64,000 nucleotides of DNA from Thermodesulfobacteriota bacterium. GTDB lineage: Bacteria; Desulfobacterota; Thermodesulfobacteria; Thermodesulfobacteriales; Thermodesulfobacteriaceae. A program made the translations under genes and the position numbers. The stretch is from NCBI GenBank assembly GCA_030550555.1, contig JAUQPD010000016.1, forward strand, positions 1 through 64,000, in the 5' to 3' direction. The notes beneath the pieces are model-generated. The model made no database searches and was not told the origin of the DNA. It saw only the letters and a program-made list of their open reading frames with translations. Positions 18,051 through 27,831 of the stretch are shown here, one piece after another; the first letter of the stretch is position 1, and every line of letters begins with the position of its first letter.

Positions 18051-19907
18051 TCAGAGATAGGCTAAGTTGTAACGCTCTCTTAGATAGTCTTGAAAACCTT
18101 TGATAAAACGAAAGATATCTCTAAGTGTTGAACGTTCAGCTTTAGAGAGTAAAGATGGATTAATATAATTATCAGGCTCTCTGTTCTCTTTAATTTTTTG
18201 GGCCTGAAATTTAAATCTGAGTCCGAGGATAAATTTATAGGCATCAAGAAGGTCCTTGGCATATTCAGCATTGATTACATTTCTATTTTGGAGTTCCCGA
18301 ATACGATCAAAGGTATTTTGAGTCCTAATCCCTGACTCTAATGCTAATGCCCTGATCCCTTGAACTAGTGGGAAAATTCCTCCTTTTTTGAGATCCAGTT
18401 CTCCAACGTGTTTTCCACTCTTTTCAACAACAAAGTCTTTGAAGAGCCCAAGGGGGGGCCGGAAATTAACCGCATCATAAGCTAGAAATCTCACAAAGGC
18501 GACATTAATCTTTATAGTCTTTAAAATGAAGGCCCAAATTTCTCTTCCCAAAGTCTCATCACCATAGACGGTGCGGAAATCAAAAAATATGGCAATCTTT
18601 AAGGTGTTTTCAGGTTTGGGATTAGTTAACCAGTTGTCAACTGTCTGTATCCAGTCTGCCAAAGACCTCCTCCAGAAGGGATTACTTATCATTACATCCC
18701 CAGGACAGGGTGGAAATCCAATCTGAATAAGGTTTTCTATGTAGAGTTTAGAAAACTTTTCAAAATAAGTCGCAATTTTCTGTTTATCTTCTCTACACTC
18801 CACAAAGACAAGGGCATTATCTTGGTCCGTTTTTAGACTCTGCTCTCGTCTTCCCTCACTGCCTAGGACAAGAATACTAAAGGGACATAACGGTTCCTCT
18901 CCAAGCATCTCAAGGGTGAGTTTAGCTACCCGCTTCATTATCTTGTCGTTGACTTCAGAGATGTATCTTCCAAGTCTCTCAGGATCAGCTCCTTGAAAAA
19001 TAAGCTCAAGTACATGTTCGCGCGAGAGATTATAGAGATGGCGAAGATCTTCAAGGCTTTTTGCTTTGTCAATTTCCTTCGTGAGTGTTACAACATTTTT
19101 ACTTTCATAGAGAATGATATCTCTCTCTTCAATTATCCCAAAAGGTCTCTCCTCTCTTGTGACAAGAAGCTTTCTTATCCCGTGTCTTGCCATTAGAAGA
19201 ATTGCCTCATGTAGGGTAGCAGAACTATCAATAGATATAACAGGATAGGTTGCCACCGCCTGTAGAGTGATCTTTGTGGGATCAAGCCCTCTTGAGACGA
19301 CTTTTTTCAATACATCACGTTCTGTGAGAATACCAAGGCCCTGGGGTAATTGGACAAGGACGTAAGTGCTATCACGGGCAATCATTTCCTGTACCGCTTT
19401 TACTACCTGCTCGTTACCAGAAAGGATAATCAGTGGTCTAAGCTCCAGACTATCAAGGGTGATGTCCCCATGGTGGCTAAGAGAGATACCTTCATAGGGA
19501 CAGGCCTGTCTGATGATGACCCCCTTTGAAAGCTTCTTCGTAAAAAATTCTCTAATAGTTTCGTTTTTGTTGAAGAACTTAAGGAAATCCTTAGATGGCC
19601 AGAGGAATAAGACCGTGTCCTCAACCGCCCTTACAGTATAGGGAGATACCTCTCCGCTCAAGATGGAGACGTAACCAAAGGTATCTCCTTCATAGAGATA
19701 TTCTATGATTTCTCCAGATTTTTCAACTGCAACAACTCCACTTCTGACTATATAGAGATTTTTAACGTTATTCTGGTCTTCTCGGAGAATTATGTCTCCC
19801 TTTTTGTAGTAGCAAACTGTTAGAGAGTCTACGATAGTTTTAATCTCTTCTACAGAGAGATTTGAAAAGGGCTCAGTTTCAGCTAAAAACCTTTCAGCAT
19901 CTAACAT
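18051..19907 (-). CDS. cNMP-binding/CBS/DUF294 nucleotidyltransferase regulator
   Basis: 618 residues in the order: cyclic-nucleotide-binding fold (about 10-130, GDIILREDQ...LYEGDTFGYVSILSG), two CBS motifs (about 155-275), and a DUF294/GlnD-like nucleotidyltransferase (about 300-440) with LGSEGRREQSLKTDQDNALVF, then a helical DUF294 C-terminal domain. No DNA-binding domain. The combination predicts a sensor that modifies a protein or nucleotide in response to cAMP/AMP-like ligands. Genetic linkage to the acetate-type symporter suggests control of that transporter. Confidence 0.9.
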   Translation of the reverse strand: MLDAERFLAETEPFSNLSVEEIKTIVDSLTVCYYKKGDIILREDQNNVKNLYIVRSGVVAVEKSGEIIEYLYEGDTFGYVSILSGEVSPYTVRAVEDTVLFLWPSKDFLKFFNKNETIREFFTKKLSKGVIIRQACPYEGISLSHHGDITLDSLELRPLIILSGNEQVVKAVQEMIARDSTYVLVQLPQGLGILTERDVLKKVVSRGLDPTKITLQAVATYPVISIDSSATLHEAILLMARHGIRKLLVTREERPFGIIEERDIILYESKNVVTLTKEIDKAKSLEDLRHLYNLSREHVLELIFQGADPERLGRYISEVNDKIMKRVAKLTLEMLGEEPLCPFSILVLGSEGRREQSLKTDQDNALVFVECREDKQKIATYFEKFSKLYIENLIQIGFPPCPGDVMISNPFWRRSLADWIQTVDNWLTNPKPENTLKIAIFFDFRTVYGDETLGREIWAFILKTIKINVAFVRFLAYDAVNFRPPLGLFKDFVVEKSGKHVGELDLKKGGIFPLVQGIRALALESGIRTQNTFDRIRELQNRNVINAEYAKDLLDAYKFILGLRFKFQAQKIKENREPDNYINPSLLSKAERSTLRDIFRFIKGFQDYLRERYNLAYL

Positions 19908-19914
19908 ATTCGCA

Positions 19915-20148
19915 TCAGAGATATTTGACTACCAGGATTCTTAGGATAAGAATTGCAATAACGATTATGATTGTATGTCCAAAAGGTATAATCTTTCTGA
20001 GAGGTCTGTAAAGAGGTTCGGTAAAGCGATAGAAAAAGGCATAGAAAGGATTTTTGAGGTCTGTCGTGAAGAGAGAAAGGAGGGCTCGCCCTATGGCGAG
20101 CCACATCACGAATGCAAGGGTATAATTGAGAAATTCTTTTAAGAACAC
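19915..20148 (-). CDS. YggT family membrane protein
   Basis: 77 residues, two transmembrane helices with the family motif GRALLS...NPFYAFFYRFTEPLYRPLRKIIP. YggT proteins are implicated in osmotic or cell-envelope functions without a firm biochemical role. GTG start overlapping the symporter stop by one base (TAGTG). The 100-residue ORF at 19901..20203 in another frame is a shadow. Confidence 0.85.
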   Translation of the reverse strand: MFLKEFLNYTLAFVMWLAIGRALLSLFTTDLKNPFYAFFYRFTEPLYRPLRKIIPFGHTIIIVIAILILRILVVKYL

Positions 20149-22148
20149 TACTCTTCAGCTCCTGCTTTAACTGCTCCCTTAGGATATCTAACACTATCAA
20201 CAAATTCCTGGATCTCGCGAGGAGGAGGTGGTGTTAGACGAGAGACTATAAAGGCAACAATGAAGTTTGCAGGAAGGCCAAAGATACCAGAGGCAATAGT
20301 TTTGATTCCAAACCAATCGAGTCCGTAGAACCTGCTACCAACTAGATAAAAGAGGGTAATGCCGAGCCCGACAATCATTCCTGCAATAGCACCTTGCTTA
20401 TTCATTCTCTTGTCCCAGACTCCAAGAACAAGAGCTGGGAATAGAGAGGCAGCTGCCATAGAGAAGGCCCAGGCAACAAGCTCAACAATTATTGCAAGCT
20501 TATAACTTGCGACCCAGGCACCGAGTAAAGCAACAACTAATAAAAGAGATTTTCCAATCTTAACTCGGGTTGAGGGTGCAAGGTTGGGATTGATCATTTT
20601 GTAATAAAGGTCATGGGCAATGGCGTTTGATATGGTGATTAGGAGCCCATCTGCGGTTGAAAGGGCAGCTGCAAGGCCTCCTGCTGCAACAAGACCCGCA
20701 ATTACATAGGGGAGACCTGCAATTTCAGGTGTTGCAAGCACAATCGCATCGGCATGTAGGATAATCTCTGCAAATTGAATAATTCCATCACCGTTGAGGT
20801 CTTGGATTCTCACAAGACCAACTCCTGCCCACTTTTTAACCCATTCTGGAAGCTGTGCAAAAGTGGTTCCCACAAGATTGGTCAGGACCTCGTTTCTGGC
20901 AAAGGCTGCATAGGCTGGTGCAGTGAAATAAAGAAGACAGATAAAAAAGAGAGCCCAACCAGCAGAAGTTCTTGCCTCACGCACTGTAGGAGTGGTATAG
21001 AATCTCATAATGACGTGGGGAAGCCCCGCGGTCCCAACCATAAGACAGAGCGTTAAGGCCAAGAAGTTAATTAGATCTACAGTTTTCACTGGAGGCTGTG
21101 TATAGGGCTTTGGTGGTCTTGCCATAGCCTCAGCTTGTTTCTTTGCTGCAGTCCATTTCTCTTTTGCTTCCTCTGGAGACTTTGGATAGTCCTTCAAGGC
21201 CTTTTCAACTTTGGCTCTCTCGGGATCGCCTGGCGAGAGGGAGGCTAACTTTTCTTCAAGTTCACGCTTGCCCTGCTCCCAGGTTGCTGGAAGCCCTTTT
21301 ATTTTAGCATCAAGTTCCTGAGCCCTCTTTTTCCAAATTTCTCTAACCTCTACTTCCTTAGGATCGTCCTTAAGCTGAGCCTGCTTTTGTTCTATGTTCT
21401 GAAGAGCTTGACCATACATCAACTGGGGAATAGGAATACCTGTATGTTTATAAGATATAGCGATAGCAGGGATCATGTAGGCTATTATAAGAACTATATA
21501 TTGAGCAACTTGAGTCCAAGTAACTGCTCTCATCCCTCCAAGGAAGGAGCAGACAAGAATACCAACAAGTCCAAAGAAGACGCCCAACTCAAAGGGAAGC
21601 CCTAAAAATCTACTGGTAATGATTCCTACACCAGTGATCTGGGCAACAAGATAGGTGAAAGAAACTAGCATGGTAGCGATAATGCCAATCGCTCTGGGGA
21701 ATTTTCCTCCATAACGGGCATCAAGAAAGTCTGGTATGGTGTATTTACCAAACTTTCTCAAATAGGGAGCTATCAATACCGCAAGGAGAACATAACCACC
21801 TGTCCACCCCATAATAAAAGCAAGTCCGTCATAACCCTGTAGATATAGGGCTCCAGCCATACCGATAAAGGACGCTGCAGACATCCAGTCAGCTGCAGTT
21901 GCCATTCCGTTAAAAACCGCAGGAACCCTTCGCCCAGCAACATAATATTCTGCAACTTGCCCGGTTCTAGAAATGATTCCAATAACTGCATATACCGCAA
22001 TAGTGCCAAACAAAAAGGCATATCCAATGTAGGTCGGCGATAAACCAAACCGTTCAGCTATTCCAAGAATAATAACAAAAGCAACAAAAGCTCCAGTGTA
22101 AATGGCGTAGATCTTCCTCAGCCTTTGAACAAATGTGTCCTGGGCCAT
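20148..22148 (-). CDS. Sodium:solute symporter (acetate permease-like) with EF-hand loop
   Basis: 666 residues of the SSS family, nearest to the VC2705/ActP group. Sodium-motif core GMATAADWMSAASFIGMAGA, then about 12 helices. Residues 248-350 are a charged helical insertion (ELDAKIKGLP...EEAKEKW) and D450-E461 (DLNGDGIIQFAE) is a canonical calcium-binding EF-hand loop in an extramembrane segment. Works with the 85-residue DUF4212 partner encoded just upstream. Likely imports a short-chain monocarboxylate such as acetate. Confidence 0.92.
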   Translation of the reverse strand: MAQDTFVQRLRKIYAIYTGAFVAFVIILGIAERFGLSPTYIGYAFLFGTIAVYAVIGIISRTGQVAEYYVAGRRVPAVFNGMATAADWMSAASFIGMAGALYLQGYDGLAFIMGWTGGYVLLAVLIAPYLRKFGKYTIPDFLDARYGGKFPRAIGIIATMLVSFTYLVAQITGVGIITSRFLGLPFELGVFFGLVGILVCSFLGGMRAVTWTQVAQYIVLIIAYMIPAIAISYKHTGIPIPQLMYGQALQNIEQKQAQLKDDPKEVEVREIWKKRAQELDAKIKGLPATWEQGKRELEEKLASLSPGDPERAKVEKALKDYPKSPEEAKEKWTAAKKQAEAMARPPKPYTQPPVKTVDLINFLALTLCLMVGTAGLPHVIMRFYTTPTVREARTSAGWALFFICLLYFTAPAYAAFARNEVLTNLVGTTFAQLPEWVKKWAGVGLVRIQDLNGDGIIQFAEIILHADAIVLATPEIAGLPYVIAGLVAAGGLAAALSTADGLLITISNAIAHDLYYKMINPNLAPSTRVKIGKSLLLVVALLGAWVASYKLAIIVELVAWAFSMAAASLFPALVLGVWDKRMNKQGAIAGMIVGLGITLFYLVGSRFYGLDWFGIKTIASGIFGLPANFIVAFIVSRLTPPPPREIQEFVDSVRYPKGAVKAGAEE

Positions 22149-22151
22149 GGC

Positions 22152-22409
22152 CTAATCCTCCTTAACTCCATATTTTTCATCAAGCTCGTCCATTTTTCTA
22201 GAGTAAAAAACAATTAGAAGAATGAAGACTATTAAGGACCCTTGAGACCCCATGTAATATCCCAGAGGGAAACCAAAGATTACTATCTTATTCAGACTAT
22301 GGGCAACCATAGCTGCTCCAAGCGATACTAAAAACCAGATAGTGAGCACAATCACCATAAGGACTAAATTTTGGCGCCAATAACTCTGGAGCTGTTCTGG
22401 AGTCAACAT
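22152..22409 (-). CDS. DUF4212 small subunit of solute symporter
   Basis: 85 residues, two transmembrane helices and the family start LQSYWRQNLVLMVIVLTIWFLVSLG, with GFPLGYYMGSQGSL. These proteins always accompany a large SSS symporter, as here, four bases before it. A GGAGGTGAGCT ribosome site precedes ATG. First gene of a five-gene operon. Confidence 0.92.
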   Translation of the reverse strand: MLTPEQLQSYWRQNLVLMVIVLTIWFLVSLGAAMVAHSLNKIVIFGFPLGYYMGSQGSLIVFILLIVFYSRKMDELDEKYGVKED

Positions 22410-22484
22410 AGCTCACCTCCATGGAAAATTATTTTTCAAAATGTAGAGCAAAAACTAACATATTTAAAAAAGATAAAAATAACT

Positions 22485-22501
22485 TGTGATTTTCTTTCAC
22501 A
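22485..22501. promoter_or_regulatory. TGTGA-N7-TCACA inverted repeat upstream of symporter operon
   Basis: The arms match the CRP-type half-site TGTGA/TCACA, but the spacer is seven rather than six bases. It lies about 75 bases upstream of the DUF4212 start, a plausible activator position. Confidence 0.35.
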
Positions 22502-22566
22502 TTTTGAATTATTTGGCCAAAAATTGTTCTAAATGATGAAAAATTTCTGAGGAGAAATTATCCAGA

Positions 22567-23154
22567 TTATTTTGCCTTAAGAACCTCTTCAATAAAAGCT
22601 CTTAATTTCTCGAGACCTCTTTTCTCTTTACAAGAGGTCAAGAAGATTTTAGTTTCTGGAGTGAGCTTGAGTTCCTTTTCGTAGAGTCCTTTTTGAGTAG
22701 CAATTTCTCTCTGATTTAACTTATCTATTTTGTTAAGGACTACAACATAGGGGAGATTAAGTGCCTTTAAAAAGTCAACTAAAGCTTTATCTAACTTATC
22801 AGGAATTCTTCTGATGTCAAAGATCAGGATCATGGAATAAAAATCTCTTGGACTTTGGAGATATCCTTCAATGAGGTATTTCCATTTGATGTAAAATTCC
22901 TTTGGGACCTTAGCGAAACCGTAGCCTGGGAGATCAACTAGCCAGAATCTATCGTCGATTAGAAAGAAGTTAAGAGCCTGAGTGAAGCCTGGTGTTGAGG
23001 AAACCTTAGCAATATTTCTCTGATTAAGGAGTGCATTGATAAGAGAGGATTTTCCTGCATTAGATCGTCCTAGAATAGGAATTTCTGGGTATTCTGGAGG
23101 TGGAAGGTCTTCAAGATTGTAAACACTTTTAATAAAGCGAGCTCTTAGGAACAT
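22567..23154 (-). CDS. engB: Ribosome-biogenesis GTPase EngB (YihA/YsxC)
   Basis: 195 residues with IPILGRSNAGKSSLINALL (G1), TPGFTQALNFF, LVDLPGYGFAKVPKE (G3), VVLNKIDKLN (G4) and FLTSCKEKRG (G5). Needed for late assembly of the large ribosomal subunit and cell division. Starts 33 bases beyond the mature 3' end of rnpB and may be cotranscribed with it. Confidence 0.95.
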   Translation of the reverse strand: MFLRARFIKSVYNLEDLPPPEYPEIPILGRSNAGKSSLINALLNQRNIAKVSSTPGFTQALNFFLIDDRFWLVDLPGYGFAKVPKEFYIKWKYLIEGYLQSPRDFYSMILIFDIRRIPDKLDKALVDFLKALNLPYVVVLNKIDKLNQREIATQKGLYEKELKLTPETKIFLTSCKEKRGLEKLRAFIEEVLKAK

Positions 23155-23187
23155 AGGTTTAAAGATTTGGAGCCTTAGGGATTAGGT

Positions 23188-23597
23188 GGGGTAAAGGGGG
23201 CCAGGTAAGCCGGGTTCTGTTCTGAGGGAGGCACCCTCAGGGCGGTTATTTCTCTGGGGCTTAAGGTTACCCTTAAGCCTCAAGCGGCCTACCCGGGCCA
23301 AATTGGGGCGGGGCACCCCGTGGCCCTCTTTGGCCTTTCTCCGGATGGGGGTTACCGTGCCAGGAGGAGTTACCTCCTCCTGCGGTGGGCTCTTACCCCA
23401 CCTTTTCACCCTTGCCCGCACCGGATAGGCCTAAACCTATCCAGCCGTTGGCGGTCTCTTTTCTGTGGCCCTTTCCAGGGATTACTCCCTCCGGGCGTTA
23501 CCCGGCATCCTCCCCTGTGGAGCCCGGACTTTCCTCACAGAGAGGTCAAAACCTATCAACCTCTCTGCGCAACCGCCTTCCAGACCCCCTTCACCCC
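23188..23597 (-). ncRNA. rnpB: RNase P RNA (bacterial type A)
   Basis: About 410 bases. The universally conserved GAGGAAAGTCCGGGCTCC near the 5' end and ACAGAACCCGGCTTA near the 3' end are both present. The ends close a 15-base-pair P1 helix (GGGGTGAAGGGGGTC with GGCCCCCTTTACCCC), which fixes the limits. It is markedly GC-rich against AT-rich surroundings, as expected for a structural RNA in a thermophile. It explains the overlapping spurious ORFs 23182-23421, 23320-23676, 23385-23606 and 23465-23836. Confidence 0.97.
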
Positions 23598-23604
23598 AAA
23601 AAAT

Positions 23605-23633
23605 AATTTATTCACAACACTTCCCTATTTCAA
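23605..23633 (-). promoter_or_regulatory. Promoter of rnpB
   Basis: TTGAAA, 17 bases, TAAATT on the minus strand, ending eight bases before the predicted 5' end of the RNA. Confidence 0.65.
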
Positions 23634-23662
23634 GAGCCTACTCCACTTCCCACACATATTAT

Positions 23663-26035
23663 TTATTCCACTGTAACGTGCTCACGCATATCTTCATATA
23701 CCTTCTTTATACTAAAATCAGTAAAAGGATTTTCAATTTTGTAGATATCACGAAATATTTTCAAAATAGACACTTCTACACCATTTGGTTTTATCTTAAG
23801 AAAATCATTAGTAATCAATATTTCCCCTATATTTGAGAGTTCCTGCCCACTTTCTAATACTAATAAGAGGCTATGGGGAGATTTCCTCTTAATAAGGTAG
23901 AAATACTCTGAGAAGTGAGCCTTTGGTTTTTTATGCCCAAGAAACTCAACAGAGAGGATGGTTAATCCTTCATATAGGGTTTGTCCTGCGAGAGATGCTG
24001 GATTAAAGGGCTCTCTTGTTGCGAAGTATAGATAACCACCTATGACCTCTATGCCAACAGCGGTAGCCTGGTCTGTAATAAACTTTGGCCTTGGACTATA
24101 GCCCTGAGTATAGGAGAGTCGGATTCCTAAGCGTCTAAGTAAAAGCTCAAAGAGCCTGAGAAGTTCAAGTTGGGAGAAAAATTTAGCAGGACCTTTTTTG
24201 ATGTATCTGAGTAGATACCAGAATTCCTCTTGTTTTTCCTTCTCTAAAACCACACCTTCCTTTGACTGCTCTCTTTTCTTATCCCCTACTAAAAGATTTT
24301 TTATCTCTCCATGGCATACACCGCAGGTATTACATCTTGAGAACCTACAGTCTTCGGTATATTTTCCTTCAAGTGCCTTCTTGCGTTCCCTAAGTAGGTA
24401 ATCTTTTGTTACGCCAAGATCTATGTGATCCCATGGAAGGGGAAGATCTGGTGCTTTTTCTTCAAGATAAAGGGAGAGGTCTATACCTATGAAATCAGCA
24501 CAGTCCTTCCAGAGGGAGAATTTAAAATAGTCACTCCAAGAGTCAAGTCTTGCCCCCTTATCGAAGGTAAGGTTAATGAGATTAAAAAGTTCTCTTCCGC
24601 CTCTACTTATAACCCCTTCTAAAAAACTTTGTTCGGGATCATGGTGTTTAAAGGCCTTCTTTAGTCTGTCCTTTAAGTAGCGAATTTTCTCTTGGGCTTC
24701 TTGAAGAGAGATTTGACGTTCCCATTGAAAGGGTGTATGAGGTTTGGGGACAAAGATTGAGGCTGAGACAGTGATTTCCAGTTTGCGAAAACTTCTGGTG
24801 AGGTCTTTATATAGCAATACAAGCTCTTCAAGGTCTTTCTCCTCTTCAGTTGGGAGTCCGAGCATGAAATAGAGTTTTATTCTTTCAAAGCCTGCCTCCT
24901 GAGCAAGAGACAGATCTCGATAAAGGGCAGAGAGGTCAATCATCTTGTTGATAACTCTTCGCAGTCTTTCAGAACCAGCTTCAATGGCAATGGTTAAGGT
25001 AGAAGTTCGTCCCCTCTTAAGAAATGACAAAACCTTTGGACTGAGACTTCCTACTCTTAGAGAAGGGAGAGAAAAAACATATTCACGTTGAGAGGTATTA
25101 TAAAATCTTTCTTCAAGTAGGGTAATTAATTCTTCAAGAGCGGTGTAGTCGCCTGCAGAGAGGGACATCAGGGATGCCTCCCTATAGCCAGTGAGTTGAA
25201 ATCCCAACTGGGCTTCTCTAAGAATGTCTTCGGGATTCCGCTCCCTGACAGGGCGATAATAGATACCAGCTTCGCAGAACCTGCAGGATCTTGTGCATCC
25301 TCTTGAGATCTCAAGGGAAAGTCTATCATGAGAGAGAGGTATCACAGGAATACTGTATAGATAGTTCTCATAATCTCCATTTAGGGTTAAATGAAAAACT
25401 TTTTTGGTTTTATTCTTGAGTAAGGGGACGTACACTCCCTGGAGAGATGTTAATTCCTGTAGGAGCTCATCCTTATGTTTTTCCTCTTGTTTCCACTCTT
25501 CAATTTTTTTTAATAACTCGAGGACTATAGCTTCTCCATCTCCTATAACAATAGCATCAAAGATTTCTGCAATAGGTTCTGGATTTCCCACACATGGCCC
25601 GCCTCCAATAACCAGAGGATGAGTTCTGTCTCTTTCTATTGCCTTAAAAGGTATTTGAGAGAGCTCAAGTATTTGAAAGATGTTTGTTACGAGAAGTTCG
25701 TATGCATAGGTAATACCAAGAACATCGAAATTTTTGACCGGTCTTTGATAATTATGGGTTAGAAGGGGAAAATTTCTGGCCCTAAGTTGATTTTCCATGT
25801 CAGGCGCAACAGAGAACACAAAATCACAGATCCAATCCTTTTGGGAATTAATAAATCCAGTGAGTATGTTTAGGCCGAGATGGGAGCGACCTACTTCGTA
25901 AAGGTCTGGGTAACAAAGGACAACACGCAACTTGGCTCTATTCCAGTCTTTAAGAGGAAAAAAAGGCTCCTTTCCAAGATAGCGAGAAGGTTTTTTTACT
26001 GAAAATAGGAATTCTTCTGGATAACTGCTATTCAT
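23663..26035 (-). CDS. B12-binding/radical SAM protein fused to DUF2344 (TIGR03960/TIGR03936 type)
   Basis: 790 residues. The N-terminal 200 form the cobalamin-binding-like domain (VVLCYPDLYEVG, VIGDGEAIVLELL). The radical SAM core starts at SRGCTRSCRFCEAGIYYRP (CxxxCxxC) and runs to about 500. A Cys cluster CRFSRCNTCGVC lies near 575-585. The C-terminal 200 residues are DUF2344 (RYIKKGPAKFFSQLELLRLFELLLRR, YTQGYSPRPKF). The fused form is common in deltaproteobacterial and related genomes; the reaction is unknown, perhaps RNA or protein modification. Only 17 bases separate it from the divergent DUF429 gene. Confidence 0.9.
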   Translation of the reverse strand: MNSSYPEEFLFSVKKPSRYLGKEPFFPLKDWNRAKLRVVLCYPDLYEVGRSHLGLNILTGFINSQKDWICDFVFSVAPDMENQLRARNFPLLTHNYQRPVKNFDVLGITYAYELLVTNIFQILELSQIPFKAIERDRTHPLVIGGGPCVGNPEPIAEIFDAIVIGDGEAIVLELLKKIEEWKQEEKHKDELLQELTSLQGVYVPLLKNKTKKVFHLTLNGDYENYLYSIPVIPLSHDRLSLEISRGCTRSCRFCEAGIYYRPVRERNPEDILREAQLGFQLTGYREASLMSLSAGDYTALEELITLLEERFYNTSQREYVFSLPSLRVGSLSPKVLSFLKRGRTSTLTIAIEAGSERLRRVINKMIDLSALYRDLSLAQEAGFERIKLYFMLGLPTEEEKDLEELVLLYKDLTRSFRKLEITVSASIFVPKPHTPFQWERQISLQEAQEKIRYLKDRLKKAFKHHDPEQSFLEGVISRGGRELFNLINLTFDKGARLDSWSDYFKFSLWKDCADFIGIDLSLYLEEKAPDLPLPWDHIDLGVTKDYLLRERKKALEGKYTEDCRFSRCNTCGVCHGEIKNLLVGDKKREQSKEGVVLEKEKQEEFWYLLRYIKKGPAKFFSQLELLRLFELLLRRLGIRLSYTQGYSPRPKFITDQATAVGIEVIGGYLYFATREPFNPASLAGQTLYEGLTILSVEFLGHKKPKAHFSEYFYLIKRKSPHSLLLVLESGQELSNIGEILITNDFLKIKPNGVEVSILKIFRDIYKIENPFTDFSIKKVYEDMREHVTVE

Positions 26036-26039
26036 CTAT

Positions 26040-26045
26040 TAAAAT
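26040..26045 (+). promoter_or_regulatory. Candidate -10 box of the DUF429 gene
   Basis: TAAAAT ends seven bases before the ATG at 26053, so transcription should start at or beside the start codon. No clear -35 is visible. Confidence 0.35.
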
Positions 26046-26052
26046 TTAATAC

Positions 26053-26733
26053 ATGTTTCACTATGTGGGAGTAGATATTGGTGGTGGAGAGAATACTTGG
26101 GCTCTTGTTCTAAGAGAGGAGAGACCAAAAGGGGAGGTGATTCTTCACAGGGAGGCTCTTTCCTTGGCTGGTCCCAAAAGGGTCTCTCTTTCTGAGATTG
26201 AACAGTTTTGTCAGACAGAAAAGGTTCTTGCAGTTGCCATAGATGCTCCACTAAGTTTCTCTCCTACTCTTGAAAAGGGCTTTAGAAAGTCGGATAAAAC
26301 ATTGAGAGACCTCCTACCAAAGGATTATAGGAACTGGGTACTTTCCTATCATGGACTCATGGGAATACCCATCAGGGCCTATCTTTTTGCTAAAAGGATT
26401 AGTCCCTACTGTGGGACCATTATTGAGACCCATCCTCGGGCAGGATTATTCTTTATCTTACCTGAGGAGAGACGGATTCTTGCATCAAAATATAAACGAG
26501 GAGGACTCAGTACTGAAGAGCTTTCCTGGTTAGTAGAACATCTAAGAGCAAAGTATGACATTGTGATCCCAGGAGATTGCTCTGACTTATTCTTTGGAAA
26601 AGAAGGACTCATTGATGCACTTATTTGTGCCCTTACAGCTTGGGCCTATCATAGATTTCCAGAAAGACTTATTTTTTTACCTCATGATGAAGGCCTTGAA
26701 GGTTTTGGTCCCTTTGTTGTGCTTGAGCTTTAA
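26053..26733 (+). CDS. DUF429 family protein (RNase H-like fold)
   Basis: 226 residues with the family motifs YVGVDIGGGENTWALV and AVAIDAPLSFS, the acidic positions of an RNase H-like fold, and later IETHPRAGLF and DALICALTAWAYH. DUF429 proteins are predicted nucleases, without confirmed substrate. No Shine-Dalgarno sequence precedes the ATG. Not obviously linked to mreB, which follows. Confidence 0.85.
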   Translation: MFHYVGVDIGGGENTWALVLREERPKGEVILHREALSLAGPKRVSLSEIEQFCQTEKVLAVAIDAPLSFSPTLEKGFRKSDKTLRDLLPKDYRNWVLSYHGLMGIPIRAYLFAKRISPYCGTIIETHPRAGLFFILPEERRILASKYKRGGLSTEELSWLVEHLRAKYDIVIPGDCSDLFFGKEGLIDALICALTAWAYHRFPERLIFLPHDEGLEGFGPFVVLEL

Positions 26734-26771
26734 AAAATTTCCATCGGTATTAAAATTAACCTCAAAAGTAG

Positions 26772-27821
<1,050 letters not shown>

Positions 27822-27831
27822 AGCCTATCCC

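Noticed and set aside
19901-20203. 100-residue ORF overlapping the YggT gene
   Set aside because: Out of frame with a protein that clearly matches YggT and overlapping both neighbours; no motif.
23182-23836. Four ORFs (79-123 residues) on both strands around 23.2-23.8 kb
   Set aside because: They lie on the RNase P RNA gene and its GC-rich helices, have Pro/Arg-rich nonsense composition and no homology-like motifs.
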